Shown here: positions 8,373 through 16,435 of the stretch, one piece after another
Numbering within the stretch: position 1 is the first letter of the stretch
How the letters are laid out: each line of letters begins with the position of its first letter
Source of the DNA: Aquabacter sediminis
GTDB lineage: Bacteria > Pseudomonadota > Alphaproteobacteria > Rhizobiales > Xanthobacteraceae
Direction of reading: 5' to 3'
DNA: 64,000 bases
Assembly (NCBI RefSeq): GCF_028863665.1
Contig: NZ_JARBFX010000002.1
Location: 372,001 to 436,000, forward strand
The notes under the pieces: generated by a model
Told to the model about the DNA's origin: nothing
Databases searched by the model: none
The model's input: only the letters and a program-made list of their open reading frames with translations
Made by a program: the position numbers and the translations under genes

Positions 8373-8828
8373 ATGCGGACAGGTGCCAACATCCTGTGGT
8401 TCGTGCTGGGCGGCTGGGCCATGGCGCTCATGTGGTGGGCGGCCGCCGTGCTGATGGCCATCTCCATCATCGGCCTGCCCTGGACGCGCGCCTGCTGGGA
8501 AATCGGCCTGCTGAGCCTTGCCCCCTTCGGCCGCGAGGTGATCTCCCATGCGGAGCTGACCGGCCAGGAGAGCGGGGGCCTTGCCGCCGTGCGGCTGATC
8601 GCCAACATCCTGTGGCTGCCGCTGGGCCTCGTGCTGGCCATCGTGCATCTGGTGCATGCGGTGGCCATGTTCATCACCATCATCGGCATTCCCTTCGGCC
8701 TCCAGGACCTCAAGCTCGCCGCTTTGTCCCTCGCCCCGGTGGGCAAGCGGGTGGTGACCGTGGAACTGGCGGACGCTGCGCGCGCCGCCGGGGCGCGGAC
8801 CCAGCTGGACCGCCTCCGCCAGGGCTGA
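8373..8828 (+). CDS. yccF: YccF-family inner membrane protein
   Basis: This 151-residue membrane protein has two copies of the YccF-domain pattern: a leading N-I-L-W-x-x-L-G-x segment, then I-I-G-L-P-W near residue 32 in the first half and I-I-G-I-P-F-G near residue 109 in the second. The function of this widespread family is not settled. The ATG at 8373 follows a GGGGCGAAGG ribosome site. It is a single-gene unit ended by the strong hairpin at 8847-8878. Confidence 0.85.
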   Translation: MRTGANILWFVLGGWAMALMWWAAAVLMAISIIGLPWTRACWEIGLLSLAPFGREVISHAELTGQESGGLAAVRLIANILWLPLGLVLAIVHLVHAVAMFITIIGIPFGLQDLKLAALSLAPVGKRVVTVELADAARAAGARTQLDRLRQG

Positions 8829-8846
8829 CGCCGCCCCGTTCAACGC

Positions 8847-8878
8847 AAAAGGCCCGCGGGGGAGACCGCGGGCCTTTT
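8847..8878. terminator. Strong bidirectional rho-independent terminator
   Basis: AAAAGGCCCGCGG (8847-8859) pairs with CCGCGGGCCTTTT (8866-8878), leaving a short loop. Runs of A on the left and T on the right make it work for both the yccF-type gene and the OmpA-like gene arriving from the other side. Confidence 0.9.
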
Positions 8879-8944
8879 CATTTCGGGGCGGGAGAGGAGA
8901 GGCACCCGCCCCTCCCCGCCACAGCAGAACTCAGCGGGACGGCC

Positions 8945-9544
8945 TCAGCGGACCGGGCCGATATTGAAGATCTGGACGCGCCGGTTGATCGGATCGTCCG
9001 GCTTGGCCGGGTTCTGGAGCGCTTCCTGGCCGAGACCGATGGCCTCCAGCCGCGAGGGGCTGACCCGATAGAGGTTCACCAGCGCCTGAACGATGGCGTC
9101 GGCGCGCTCCTGGCTGAGCTTGAGATTGTAGGCGCGGGTGCCGGTGGCATCCGTGTTGCCCACCACGGCAAAGCGATAGCCGCGCAGGATGGGATCATGC
9201 ATGGCATCGGCGATGGCGCCGATGGCCGCGTAAGATTCCGGACGGATGATGTCCGAGTTCAGGGCGAACTGAATCTGCACCGTGATCTGCGCCAGCGAGA
9301 ACAGCTTCTTGACGAGGTCAGACTGGCTCACGCTGTTGGTGGGGCCGCCCTGCTTGGCGCTCTCGATGGCCCAGGTGCGCAGGGCCTGGGCGTCGACGGT
9401 GGGCGAATCCGTGGTGACGGCATTCAGGCCCTGGACGATCTGCGCATAGGAGGTGTTGGTCTGCGCGGCGGCCGGCGCGGCAAGGGCGACGGCGAGCACG
9501 AGCGCGCTGGCGGTGCGCCCGGCGGCGCGAAGGAAGTGCGACAT
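8945..9544 (-). CDS. OmpA-family C-terminal-domain protein
   Basis: This 199-residue exported protein has a signal peptide spanning roughly residues 1-28, ending A-A-P-A-A-A-Q. The C-terminal OmpA/Pal-type peptidoglycan-binding domain covers residues 90-195. Its core shows I-Q-F-A-L-N-S-D, then G-N-T-D-A-T-G, and the helix L-S-Q-E-R-A-D-A-I, and it ends in N-R-R-V-Q-I. It lacks an outer-membrane barrel, so it is probably a periplasmic cell-wall-binding protein. It lies 37 bases after a cysteine-rich secreted protein gene on the same strand, and both may be co-transcribed. I chose the ATG at 9544 because it starts the signal peptide. Confidence 0.85.
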   Translation of the reverse strand: MSHFLRAAGRTASALVLAVALAAPAAAQTNTSYAQIVQGLNAVTTDSPTVDAQALRTWAIESAKQGGPTNSVSQSDLVKKLFSLAQITVQIQFALNSDIIRPESYAAIGAIADAMHDPILRGYRFAVVGNTDATGTRAYNLKLSQERADAIVQALVNLYRVSPSRLEAIGLGQEALQNPAKPDDPINRRVQIFNIGPVR

Positions 9545-9581
9545 GGATCGGAACTTTCCGTGAGCGTTGCGGGACGGGCCG

Positions 9582-10013
9582 TCAGTACCAGCCGGAATCA
9601 AGGAGCGACTGGAGGCAGGCGCCCTTGACCACCTTCTTGGCCTGCACCAGGCAGTCGCGCAGGTTGCCATCGCCAGGCTGGATGCCCGGGCAGAACTCCG
9701 CCGCCGTCGCCGCGCAGGTCTTGAAGACCTCCGTCTGCGCCGCAACGCGCTTGGAGATGGAGGCGATGACCGCCGCATAGTCGGTGAAGCACTGCTGGGG
9801 CACATTGGCCTGGTTGGCCTTCAGGCAGTCGACGATCTTGCCGCCACCCAGATTGTCCTTGGCGCAGTATTTCTCGATGGAGGGGCCGCAGCTCTTGGCG
9901 ATGAGCGCGCCCGCGTCCGAATAGCTCATGGTCTGGGCGGAGGCCGCCCCACCCATTCCACACGTCACGGCCGCTCCCACGGCCAAAGTGGCCAACCACA
10001 TCCTTGGCGTCAT
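9582..10013 (-). CDS. Secreted cysteine-rich repeat protein (GLG1-type repeat)
   Basis: This 143-residue exported protein has a signal peptide ending near residue 27 (A-A-S-A-Q). The mature part carries about seven cysteines in two spaced blocks (K-S-C-G ... K-Y-C ... D-C-L ... Q-C-F; then K-T-C ... E-F-C-P-G ... D-C-L ... G-A-C-L), the arrangement of the Cys-rich GLG1/FGFR repeat. Disulfide bonding in the periplasm is expected. The ATG at 10013 has GGAGAGGGG upstream. The function is unknown; the pairing with an OmpA-like protein suggests a cell-envelope role. Confidence 0.75.
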   Translation of the reverse strand: MTPRMWLATLAVGAAVTCGMGGAASAQTMSYSDAGALIAKSCGPSIEKYCAKDNLGGGKIVDCLKANQANVPQQCFTDYAAVIASISKRVAAQTEVFKTCAATAAEFCPGIQPGDGNLRDCLVQAKKVVKGACLQSLLDSGWY

Positions 10014-10199
10014 GATTCTCGCCCCTCTCCACGTTGGCCGGCGGCGGGGCGGAGTGCCCCCTTGCGCCGGCAATGGTCAAGCTCTGTCAGATCCCCCCGC
10101 GCGGCTCAACGCGGTGCTTTGCCCTGAGCGCCAGTCTAATCCGGCGCAGGCGTCAGGACACTGGACTTCCCCAAACAGCCAATTTTCGTCGGGGATGGC

Positions 10200-11198
10200 T
10201 TACGAGCTGCGCAAGCTCGTGGGCGTGCGCGCCGTCCAACGGCGCACCGCGCGGGTGAAGCTGGCGGGAGAGCCATAGCCCAATTCCACCGCTACGTTGC
10301 GAATCGGCAAGCTGGTCTCGCGCAGCATGCCCAGCGCCTGGCGGGCCCGCTCCTCCTCGATGAGGTTGGACAAGCGCGTCTTCTCCTCGCCCAGGCGGCG
10401 CTGGAGGGTGCGCGGGCTCATGAAGGCGAGCGCGGCGATCTCCGCAAGGCTCGGCTCGCCTCGCCCTGACATCAATTGCGGCAGGGCGGCGCGAATGGAG
10501 CCCGACAGGGTGCCATCTCCCCGCAGGCTCGCTCCCACGTCCAGCGGCGCCTCGGTGAAGGGCGCGGGTCGGCGCGGATAGGGGCGGTCCAGCGAGAGGC
10601 CAGGCATCACCGCAATGAGCGCGCGGGTGGCCGACGCCTCCACGGGGATGTCGAGATGCCCCGCCAGGGGGGCGAAGCCCAGCTCCGGATGCGGCACCAT
10701 CTCCACGCGCGACAGGACAGACCCACCGGCGCGCGGTCCGAACAGGCCGAGGATCGCCGCCACCTGCGCCTGCTGCATGTAGAACAGGCTCTCATCATCC
10801 ACCGGCACGCGGAAGACATGCCGCAGCGTGCCTTGCAGGGGCTCGGACGCAAAGGTCAGCATTTCGTGCGAGCTCAGATGCACATGGGCCCGCGCGATCT
10901 TCAGGCAGGCCTCGCGCGGGGTGCGCGCCGTGGCCTGGATGCGCCCGATCATGCCCAGCGCGTCCAGCCCGCCATGCCGCACCGCCCGAAAGGGAAAGTC
11001 CGGCCCTTCCCGCCGGCTGACATTGCGCACCAGTCGGATGCAGGACAGGAGCGGAATGGTCAGGCCCGGATCAGCGAAGCAGGACGGCGACAGGCCATTT
11101 TCCACCAGGCACTCTTCCACGGACCGGCCATGGTCCTTGAGCCAGAGGAGGAACGGGCGGATCGCGGCGGCACGCACAAGGGGAAGAAGAGTCGTCAT
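10200..11198 (-). CDS. AraC-family transcriptional regulator
   Basis: This regulator of about 332 residues has an N-terminal ligand-sensing domain of the Arabinose_bd type found in OruR/ArgR-like regulators (residues 1-200) and a C-terminal double helix-turn-helix. The latter shows L-A-F-M-S-P-R-T-L-Q-R-R-L and then the final V-A-V-E-L-G-Y-G-S-P-A-S-F-T-R-A-V-R-R-W. I start at the ATG at 11198, which begins the usual L-P-L-V-R-A-A-A-I-R-P-F opening. An in-frame GTG at 11261 would add 21 residues and cannot be excluded. It is divergent from a second AraC regulator. Its target may be the adjacent cysteine-rich/OmpA pair or the lipase gene, which is inference. Confidence 0.85.
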   Translation of the reverse strand: MTTLLPLVRAAAIRPFLLWLKDHGRSVEECLVENGLSPSCFADPGLTIPLLSCIRLVRNVSRREGPDFPFRAVRHGGLDALGMIGRIQATARTPREACLKIARAHVHLSSHEMLTFASEPLQGTLRHVFRVPVDDESLFYMQQAQVAAILGLFGPRAGGSVLSRVEMVPHPELGFAPLAGHLDIPVEASATRALIAVMPGLSLDRPYPRRPAPFTEAPLDVGASLRGDGTLSGSIRAALPQLMSGRGEPSLAEIAALAFMSPRTLQRRLGEEKTRLSNLIEEERARQALGMLRETSLPIRNVAVELGYGSPASFTRAVRRWTARTPTSLRSS

Positions 11199-11293
11199 TT
11201 CATCCAGGTCGATCGCGAAATCGGGGGAAGCTTTGCGGCGGACCTTAGGCGTGTTAGGCACAGTCCGTTTTCCATTTCACGCCAAAGAACCCC

Positions 11294-12334
11294 ATGGAAA
11301 AGACCGACAGGGTTGCGCTTCAAAGAGTGAGCCCTGGCGGCGCGCTGCCCGGCCTTTTGCGCGAGCTGAAGCTCGATCCAGCGCCGCTCTTCGCCGGCCT
11401 GTCCTTCGGGGTGGGAGATGTGGTCAGCGATGCCAGCGTCCCCTTCTCGGAGGCGGTGATGCTGCTGGATCGGTGCGCCCAGGCGGCGGGGCTGCCGGAA
11501 TTCGGGCTGCTGCTGGGCCTGATGAACGACCATCGCTGCCTGGGCCCGCTGGGCGACCTCATCGCGAGCGCGCCCACGCTCGGCCAGGCCATCGCCGACA
11601 ATGTGGGCTACCAGGGGGCCAATTCCAGCGCCGCCTGCGCCTATCTCATTCCCATGGGCGATCTCTGGGCGTTCGGCTTTGGCATCTATGACCGCCATCT
11701 GGCCGGCGCGGAGCAGATCTACGCCATCGTGCTGGCCACCTCGGTCAACATGGTGCGCACGCTCAGCGGCCGGCAGGACCTGCCACTGGAGGTCCTTTTC
11801 TCCTTCGCCCCGCCGCCCCAGCCGGGCCGGTTCGAGCAGTTGCTGCGGGCGCCGGTGCGTTACAACCAGCCTTTGTCCTGCATCCTCCTGAGCCGGGAGG
11901 CCCTCGCCCTTCGCAACCCCCATGCGGACGCCGTCAACCGTCCGCAGGCCTTGGACCTCATGCGCCGGAAGCTGCGGCTCAACGACAAGTCGGTGGCGGA
12001 CCGCCTGCGCCATCAATTGCGCCCCTCCCTGAGCCTGGGTGAAACGAGCCTTGCCCAGGCGGCGCGCCGCCTCGCCTTGTCGGCCCGCACGCTCGACCGT
12101 CACCTGAAGGAGGACGGCACCACCTTCCAGAGCGAGCGCGATCGGGTGCGCCACGTGATGGCCTGCGAATTGCTGGCGATGACCGAGCTGCAGATCGGCG
12201 AGATCGCGCTCGCCTTGTCCTACGCCACGCATTCCAGCTTCACCCGCAGCTTCCTGCGCTGGTGCGGGGAGAGCCCGTCCGCCTGGCGTGCGCGCAATGC
12301 CGCGCGCCGCACGGACCGCCCGCAGCCGGCCTAG
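11294..12334 (+). CDS. AraC-family transcriptional regulator
   Basis: This 346-residue protein has the same architecture as its divergent neighbour: a sensing domain to about residue 220 and a C-terminal AraC DNA-binding domain. The latter contains L-A-Q-A-A-R-R-L-A-L-S-A-R-T-L-D-R-H-L and I-A-L-A-L-S-Y-A-T-H-S-S-F-T-R-S-F. The two regulators share only a short intergenic space, so they probably control each other's promoters. The gene is convergent with a secreted lipase-like hydrolase, 53 bases apart. Regulators of this class often act on lipase or amino-acid catabolism genes; no direct evidence is visible here. Confidence 0.85.
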   Translation: MEKTDRVALQRVSPGGALPGLLRELKLDPAPLFAGLSFGVGDVVSDASVPFSEAVMLLDRCAQAAGLPEFGLLLGLMNDHRCLGPLGDLIASAPTLGQAIADNVGYQGANSSAACAYLIPMGDLWAFGFGIYDRHLAGAEQIYAIVLATSVNMVRTLSGRQDLPLEVLFSFAPPPQPGRFEQLLRAPVRYNQPLSCILLSREALALRNPHADAVNRPQALDLMRRKLRLNDKSVADRLRHQLRPSLSLGETSLAQAARRLALSARTLDRHLKEDGTTFQSERDRVRHVMACELLAMTELQIGEIALALSYATHSSFTRSFLRWCGESPSAWRARNAARRTDRPQPA

Positions 12335-12387
12335 GACACGCCTCCGGGCGGGAGCGCGAGAGGCGGGCGCGTGGGGAATGGCGTCCC

Positions 12388-13596
12388 TCACAGCCCGTCG
12401 AACCAGGCCTTCCAGGCCGTGATGGAGGTGGCATAGGTGCCGCGATGGGTGGTGGGACCCGTGGAAATGGCCTCCACCGCGCCATTGCCCGCCCCCATGG
12501 CCGATTGCCAGGTCATGGCAAGCCGGCCGAGGCCCGGCGTGATGACCTCATCCGCCTCCCCATAATAGTTGCGGACGGGCGTGCGGATGACCCAGCGATA
12601 GGCGGTGGTGTCCTTCAGGATCCGTCCATAGGCGGAGCGGGCGAAGAACTGGGTGTCGAAATAGTCCGCCCGCACCAGCTTGCGCAGGTCGGTGGGAATC
12701 TTCGCAGGGTCGAACGGGCGGTTCTCATAGGCGGCCCGGCTGGCCTCATAGGCCTCGTCGGTGAGCAGTGACTGGGCGAGGCCGGGGAGCCCGTAATAGG
12801 CCTCGAACGAGAAGGCGCTGAGGATGAAGAGCGAGTTCACCCAGCCCGCATCGATCCTGCGCGGAAACTGGAGGAAGCCGTTCATCACCATGAACCCGTC
12901 CACCGGCGCGCTGGCGGTGGCGGCCGCGGTGACCGGCACGCCCGCCGCCTCCAGCTTTTCAAGCAGGGCCATGGTGACGAAGCCGCCCTGCGACCAGCCG
13001 CCCAGGAACAGCTTCGGCGTCTCGATCTTCATGGCGGCGAGCACGGCCCGCGCCGCCAGCAGCATATCGAAGGGGGCCTGCTGCTGGCTGGCCTTGACCA
13101 GATAGCCTTGCGGGTCGCGCGATGTGCCCATGCCGAAATAATCCGCGCCGATCACCACATAGCCCTGCCCCCCGAACTGGGCGAGGGCGAGCTGGGTTTC
13201 CGGGGACTGGTCGGGGAAGGAGGGCACCTCTTCTTTCCCGTAGACGGTGCCGTGTTGATAGGAGAACAGGGGAAAGCGCGATCCGCCCTCATCGGGAATG
13301 GCCAGGAGGCCGGAAGCGGTGGTGGGACGATTGCCCTGTTCCGGGATCACGGAGGGATAGGTGATCCGATAAAGCGTCACGCCGGTGCGCGCCGGAGAAT
13401 AGGCCGGCGCGACGCCGAAGAATTTGGGGGCATCCGCCGTCAGCACCCGGTTGAGGCGCGCGGCATCCCAGTGGTCGATGCGCTCATAGCGGACGCCGGT
13501 TCCCACCTCGCCCGCTTCCGGCAGGGGACCTGCCGCCCAAGCCGGACACGCGGCGGCGAGAAGCAGGCAGACAATGACAGCGCAGGCACGAACCAA
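12388..13596 (-). CDS. Secreted alpha/beta hydrolase, secretory-lipase-like
   Basis: This 402-residue exported hydrolase has a signal peptide ending at about residue 22 (A-W-A-A). The nucleophile elbow G-W-S-Q-G-G holds Ser202. A later Y-Y-G-E-A-D-E-V-I gives the likely acid, and T-T-H-R-G near residue 387 the likely histidine. The layout fits bacterial proteins related to fungal secretory lipases (LIP family); the substrate is probably an ester or lipid outside the cytoplasm. The start is a TTG at 13596: it has a very strong ribosome site (GGAGGAGG) at good spacing, and the signal peptide begins there. No in-frame ATG would preserve the signal. Confidence 0.8.
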   Translation of the reverse strand: MVRACAVIVCLLLAAACPAWAAGPLPEAGEVGTGVRYERIDHWDAARLNRVLTADAPKFFGVAPAYSPARTGVTLYRITYPSVIPEQGNRPTTASGLLAIPDEGGSRFPLFSYQHGTVYGKEEVPSFPDQSPETQLALAQFGGQGYVVIGADYFGMGTSRDPQGYLVKASQQQAPFDMLLAARAVLAAMKIETPKLFLGGWSQGGFVTMALLEKLEAAGVPVTAAATASAPVDGFMVMNGFLQFPRRIDAGWVNSLFILSAFSFEAYYGLPGLAQSLLTDEAYEASRAAYENRPFDPAKIPTDLRKLVRADYFDTQFFARSAYGRILKDTTAYRWVIRTPVRNYYGEADEVITPGLGRLAMTWQSAMGAGNGAVEAISTGPTTHRGTYATSITAWKAWFDGL

Positions 13597-13757
13597 GGCG
13601 ACCTCCTCCGGGGGACAGGCGAGTCTTTCACGTGCTCCCGCACCCGTAACACCGCCTCAAGGGGCGGGTCGGGCGGATCATTGTCGGTGTGGCGCGTCGG
13701 GCAAAGGGGGGTGAAATAATATTAGGCGCCTTGCCTTTCCCGGAAAGGCGGTTGCGC

Positions 13758-14153
13758 TCAGGCGAAATACGCCATGATTCGCGCCGCCAGCGCCGCCGCC
13801 ACCGCGCTCGCCACGACGCCCCACGCCATGTCGACGGCGGTGAGGGTCAGCGTCCAGCGATTGAGGGTGGCCAGATTTGTCAGGTTATAGGTTCCATAGC
13901 AGAACAGCCCGAACAGCGCGCCACCGGTGAGGGCCGCCATCCAGCCCTCCTTCAGTCCCGGCCAGGTGCCGGCCCAGCACAGGCCCGCCGCGTAGAGCAG
14001 GTAGAACACCACGGCCGGCGCCATGCGGAAGGGCTCCGCCAGGATGTCGCCCAGGATGGTCTTGTAGAAGCGGGCGCCCATGCTTCCCAGCCACACAGCA
14101 TCGGCGGCCAGAAACAGGACGAGGGTGAGGACATAGGACAGGGCCAGGGCCAT
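13758..14153 (-). CDS. DUF2177-family membrane protein
   Basis: This 131-residue inner membrane protein has about four hydrophobic helices. It matches the DUF2177 pattern: an opening A-D-A-V-W-L near residue 18, F-Y-K-x-x-L-G, a central Y-G-T-Y-N-L-T-N-L-A-T-L, and a late D-M-A-W-G. The function of the family is unknown. It is separated by about 80 bases from the DUF1295 gene on the same strand and may be co-transcribed with the membrane enzyme and sigma-factor genes upstream. Confidence 0.8.
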   Translation of the reverse strand: MALALSYVLTLVLFLAADAVWLGSMGARFYKTILGDILAEPFRMAPAVVFYLLYAAGLCWAGTWPGLKEGWMAALTGGALFGLFCYGTYNLTNLATLNRWTLTLTAVDMAWGVVASAVAAALAARIMAYFA

Positions 14154-14232
14154 GGGCGTTCCGCGGGTTCGGCCGCCCCCGCGGCCCTCTCATCCCGAAA
14201 CGCCGACGGCCCCTGATTGGATCACAAAAGCT

Positions 14233-15039
14233 TCAAGAGGCGCGCGGCGGGCGGGGGAAGAAGGCGGACACCCGGGCGCGATAGGCCTCGAAACGGGGTC
14301 CGTAGCGGCGCGCCATGTGGGCCTCCAGCGGCGGGATGCCTGACACCGCGATCAGCAGCCAGGCCATGAAGGCCGGCCCGGCCAGCGCCAGCCATCCCTG
14401 CGGATAGTTTCCCGACAGGTTGATCGCAAAGAAGGGATAGGCGCACCACACCAGCCATTCGAAGAAGTAATTGGGATGGCGCGACCAGGACCAGAGCCCC
14501 ACGTCGCACACCTTCCCCTTATTCTCCGGATCGGCCTTGAAGCGCCGCAGGGTCTCGTCGGCCGCCCCCTCGCCCATCACGGCCGCGATCAGCACGAGCA
14601 CGCCAAGACCGTCCTGGAGCGAAAGGCCGGGTGCGGGATTGCGCGCGGCCAGCAGGACGCAGGCCACCAGGAGCAGGCCGGCGGCAGCCTGGATCATGAG
14701 GAACCAGAACAGGCGGGCCTGGAAGCCTTCGCCCCATTCGGCGCGGAACCAGGCATAGCGCGCGTCCTCCGGCCCGCCCACGCTGCGCGCGCCGATATGG
14801 AGGGCAAGGCGAGTGCCCCATGCCGCCACCAGAAGCGCCACCAGGAGCTGGCGGCTCGTCCATTCCCCGTCCGTGCCAGCGGGCACCAGCGCGACGCCGA
14901 TGCCGGCAATGGCGACGCCCGCCGACCAGAAGGCATCGGAGACGCCTGCATTGCCGTGGACGCGCTGCGTTCCCCAGGCGGCCGCCATCACCAGCGCGAG
15001 AAACACGCCGGCGCCCAGGAGGAGCAGGAGGACGGTCAC
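14233..15039 (-). CDS. DUF1295 / steroid 5-alpha-reductase-like membrane protein
   Basis: This 268-residue multi-pass membrane protein matches DUF1295, a group related to steroid 5-alpha reductases and isoprenylcysteine methyltransferases. The C-terminal motif W-S-R-H-P-N-Y-F-F-E-W near residue 190 is the family hallmark, followed by H-M-A-R-R-Y-G. It begins with GTG at 15039, about ten bases from the stop of the ChrR-type gene, so it is probably the third gene of the rpoE-chrR operon. DUF1295 proteins are often found with lipid-modifying genes such as those divergent here. The substrate is unknown. Confidence 0.8.
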   Translation of the reverse strand: MTVLLLLLGAGVFLALVMAAAWGTQRVHGNAGVSDAFWSAGVAIAGIGVALVPAGTDGEWTSRQLLVALLVAAWGTRLALHIGARSVGGPEDARYAWFRAEWGEGFQARLFWFLMIQAAAGLLLVACVLLAARNPAPGLSLQDGLGVLVLIAAVMGEGAADETLRRFKADPENKGKVCDVGLWSWSRHPNYFFEWLVWCAYPFFAINLSGNYPQGWLALAGPAFMAWLLIAVSGIPPLEAHMARRYGPRFEAYRARVSAFFPRPPRAS

Positions 15040-15049
15040 GGTCGCGCCC

Positions 15050-15688
15050 TCACAGGCGCACGAAGGGTCGCATCAGCCAGCCGAAGGGGCCGGAGGGCTG
15101 GATCTGCCCTTCGAGCGCGATCAGACAGATGCACGGGTCCTGCGAATTGACCACCGGGCGGTGATCCACCGCCTCGTCGGCCTCCTCGAAGTCACCCGGC
15201 CCGAACGTGCCGCTTTCGTCCTCATAGGACCCGGACAGCACGCAGGTATATTCGCTGCCCGCATGGCTGTGCTGGGGCATCTTGCAGCCGGGCGCGATCT
15301 TTAGAAGGAAAGCCCGGCTGCCGCCATCGGACGGGACCAGCACATTGCGCGCGCTGACCCCCGGTCCCATCCAGCGCCATCGTCCGAGCGGCAGGTGGCG
15401 CAGGGAGGGAGGCAGTTCCGCCATGTCATTGACGGGCGGGGCCACCTTCACCGCCCCGCCATCGCTGTCGATGCGCGCGAGCGCACGGGCCAGCGCGTCC
15501 CCGGAAAGGTCCTCTTCCGGCAGTTCTTCCAACAGATGACCGCCCACATGGGACAAGGTGCGCACCCAGCTGCGGCTGTCCTGGCACAAGGCCAGATGAG
15601 CGGACACCACAACCGCTTCCGGCGCCTTCAGTGCTCCGGCGGCATAGGACAGCAGCGTCTCTTCGCTCGGCATGTGGCGCACGCTCAT
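15050..15688 (-). CDS. chrR: ChrR-family anti-sigma factor with altered zinc site
   Basis: This 212-residue protein overlaps the sigma-factor gene by four bases (ATGA). The N-terminal anti-sigma domain should bind zinc through H5, H31, C35 and a fourth ligand. Compared by eye with Rhodobacter sphaeroides ChrR (H6, H31, C35, C38), position 38 here is serine (codon AGC), so the HxxxCxxC motif is incomplete. The C-terminal cupin keeps all its expected metal ligands: H140, H142, E146 and H176. In known systems ChrR holds the ECF sigma factor inactive and releases it on singlet oxygen or peroxide stress. Whether the serine weakens zinc binding is not known. Confidence 0.88.
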   Translation of the reverse strand: MSVRHMPSEETLLSYAAGALKAPEAVVVSAHLALCQDSRSWVRTLSHVGGHLLEELPEEDLSGDALARALARIDSDGGAVKVAPPVNDMAELPPSLRHLPLGRWRWMGPGVSARNVLVPSDGGSRAFLLKIAPGCKMPQHSHAGSEYTCVLSGSYEDESGTFGPGDFEEADEAVDHRPVVNSQDPCICLIALEGQIQPSGPFGWLMRPFVRL

Positions 15689-16287
15689 GACAAGTCCCCC
15701 AAAAGGGTCCGCAGCCGGGTCATGGCCAGACGCATGCGCGATTTGACCGTGCCGAGGGGAAGACCGAGGTCCTTGGCGATTTCCGCATGGGCCTTTTCCT
15801 GGAAGAAGGACAGGCGCACCACCTCGGCCTGCTCGCGCGGCAAGGTCTGGAGGGCGGTGCGGATGCGCCCGGCGGCGGTGGAGGCAAAGAACGCCTCGTC
15901 CGGCCGCGCGGGCGGGTCGGGAATGTCGGATAAGTCGATGTCGGGAATGCCGCGGGCGTCGCGCCGCAGACTGTCGATCCGCAGATTGCGGGCGATGGTG
16001 AAGATCCAGGCGGATGCCCCCGCTCGCGCGGGGTCATACAATTCCGCCTTGCGCCAAACGGTGAGCATGGCCTCCTGCGCGAAATCCTCTGCCGCCGCCG
16101 CGCTGGCCCCGGCTCGCATGAGCCAGGACTTCAGGCGCGGGGCGAAATGTTGGAACAATTGGGCGAACGCCTCCCGGTCGCGGCCCTGGGCAATGGCCAC
16201 GATAAGACGCCCATGGGGGTCCGCCGCCTCGATGGGTGCGGTCACGGCGCCATCCGCGGCGGGAGTGTGGATCGCGTTCTCATTCAT
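15685..16287 (-). CDS. rpoE: ECF sigma factor, RpoE/ChrR-associated (ECF11-like)
   Basis: This 200-residue extracytoplasmic-function sigma factor has sigma region 2 at roughly residues 30-105 (D-F-A-Q-E-A-M-L-T-V-W ... F-T-I-A-R-N-L-R-I-D). Region 4 lies near residues 135-195 (L-P-R-E-Q-A-E-V-V-R-L ... G-T-V-K-S-R-M-R-L-A). It is coupled to the ChrR-type anti-sigma gene and should direct a photo-oxidative or peroxide stress response. The ATG at 16287 would be almost leaderless relative to the promoter motif at 16296-16323; an in-frame GTG at 16245 (186 residues) is a realistic alternative. It is probably autoregulated and also drives the divergent lipid operon. Confidence 0.9.
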   Translation of the reverse strand: MNENAIHTPAADGAVTAPIEAADPHGRLIVAIAQGRDREAFAQLFQHFAPRLKSWLMRAGASAAAAEDFAQEAMLTVWRKAELYDPARAGASAWIFTIARNLRIDSLRRDARGIPDIDLSDIPDPPARPDEAFFASTAAGRIRTALQTLPREQAEVVRLSFFQEKAHAEIAKDLGLPLGTVKSRMRLAMTRLRTLLGDLS

Positions 16288-16295
16288 CGCCTTTG

Positions 16296-16323
16296 TAAAC
16301 GGAAGCTGGGCGCAGGTGGATCA
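16296..16323 (-). promoter_or_regulatory. RpoE-type promoter of the rpoE-chrR operon
   Basis: Read on the minus strand, this is TGATCC, 16 bases, CGTTTA. TGATCC is the -35 known for RpoE/ChrR-type (ECF11) sigma factors. The same arrangement, with the same 16-base spacer, occurs for the divergent operon at 16376-16403. It implies autoregulation. Confidence 0.65.
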
Positions 16324-16375
16324 CCCCACAGATCACGCCCCGGTGAAAATAATCCGCCCCGCTTTTAGAGCCAGG

Positions 16376-16403
16376 TCATCCAACCGGAACTTCGCCGCGT
16401 AAA
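16376..16403 (+). promoter_or_regulatory. RpoE-type promoter of the divergent lipid operon
   Basis: TCATCC, 16 bases, CGTAAA, with one -35 mismatch to the motif of the opposite promoter. Transcription from here would begin near 16410, which excludes a start codon at 16406 and supports the ATG at 16436. Confidence 0.6.
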
Positions 16404-16435
16404 AGATGGGCAAGTCGAGACCGGAGAGTGTGACG

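Noticed and set aside
12339-12365. Possible terminator hairpin between the AraC and lipase genes
   Set aside because: Only a 6-bp stem with a long loop and no T-tract; too weak to list as a feature.
16406-16435. ATG at 16406 as start of the flavoprotein
   Set aside because: It lies before the transcription start predicted from the -10 at 16398-16403, and the ATG at 16436 has a better ribosome site.
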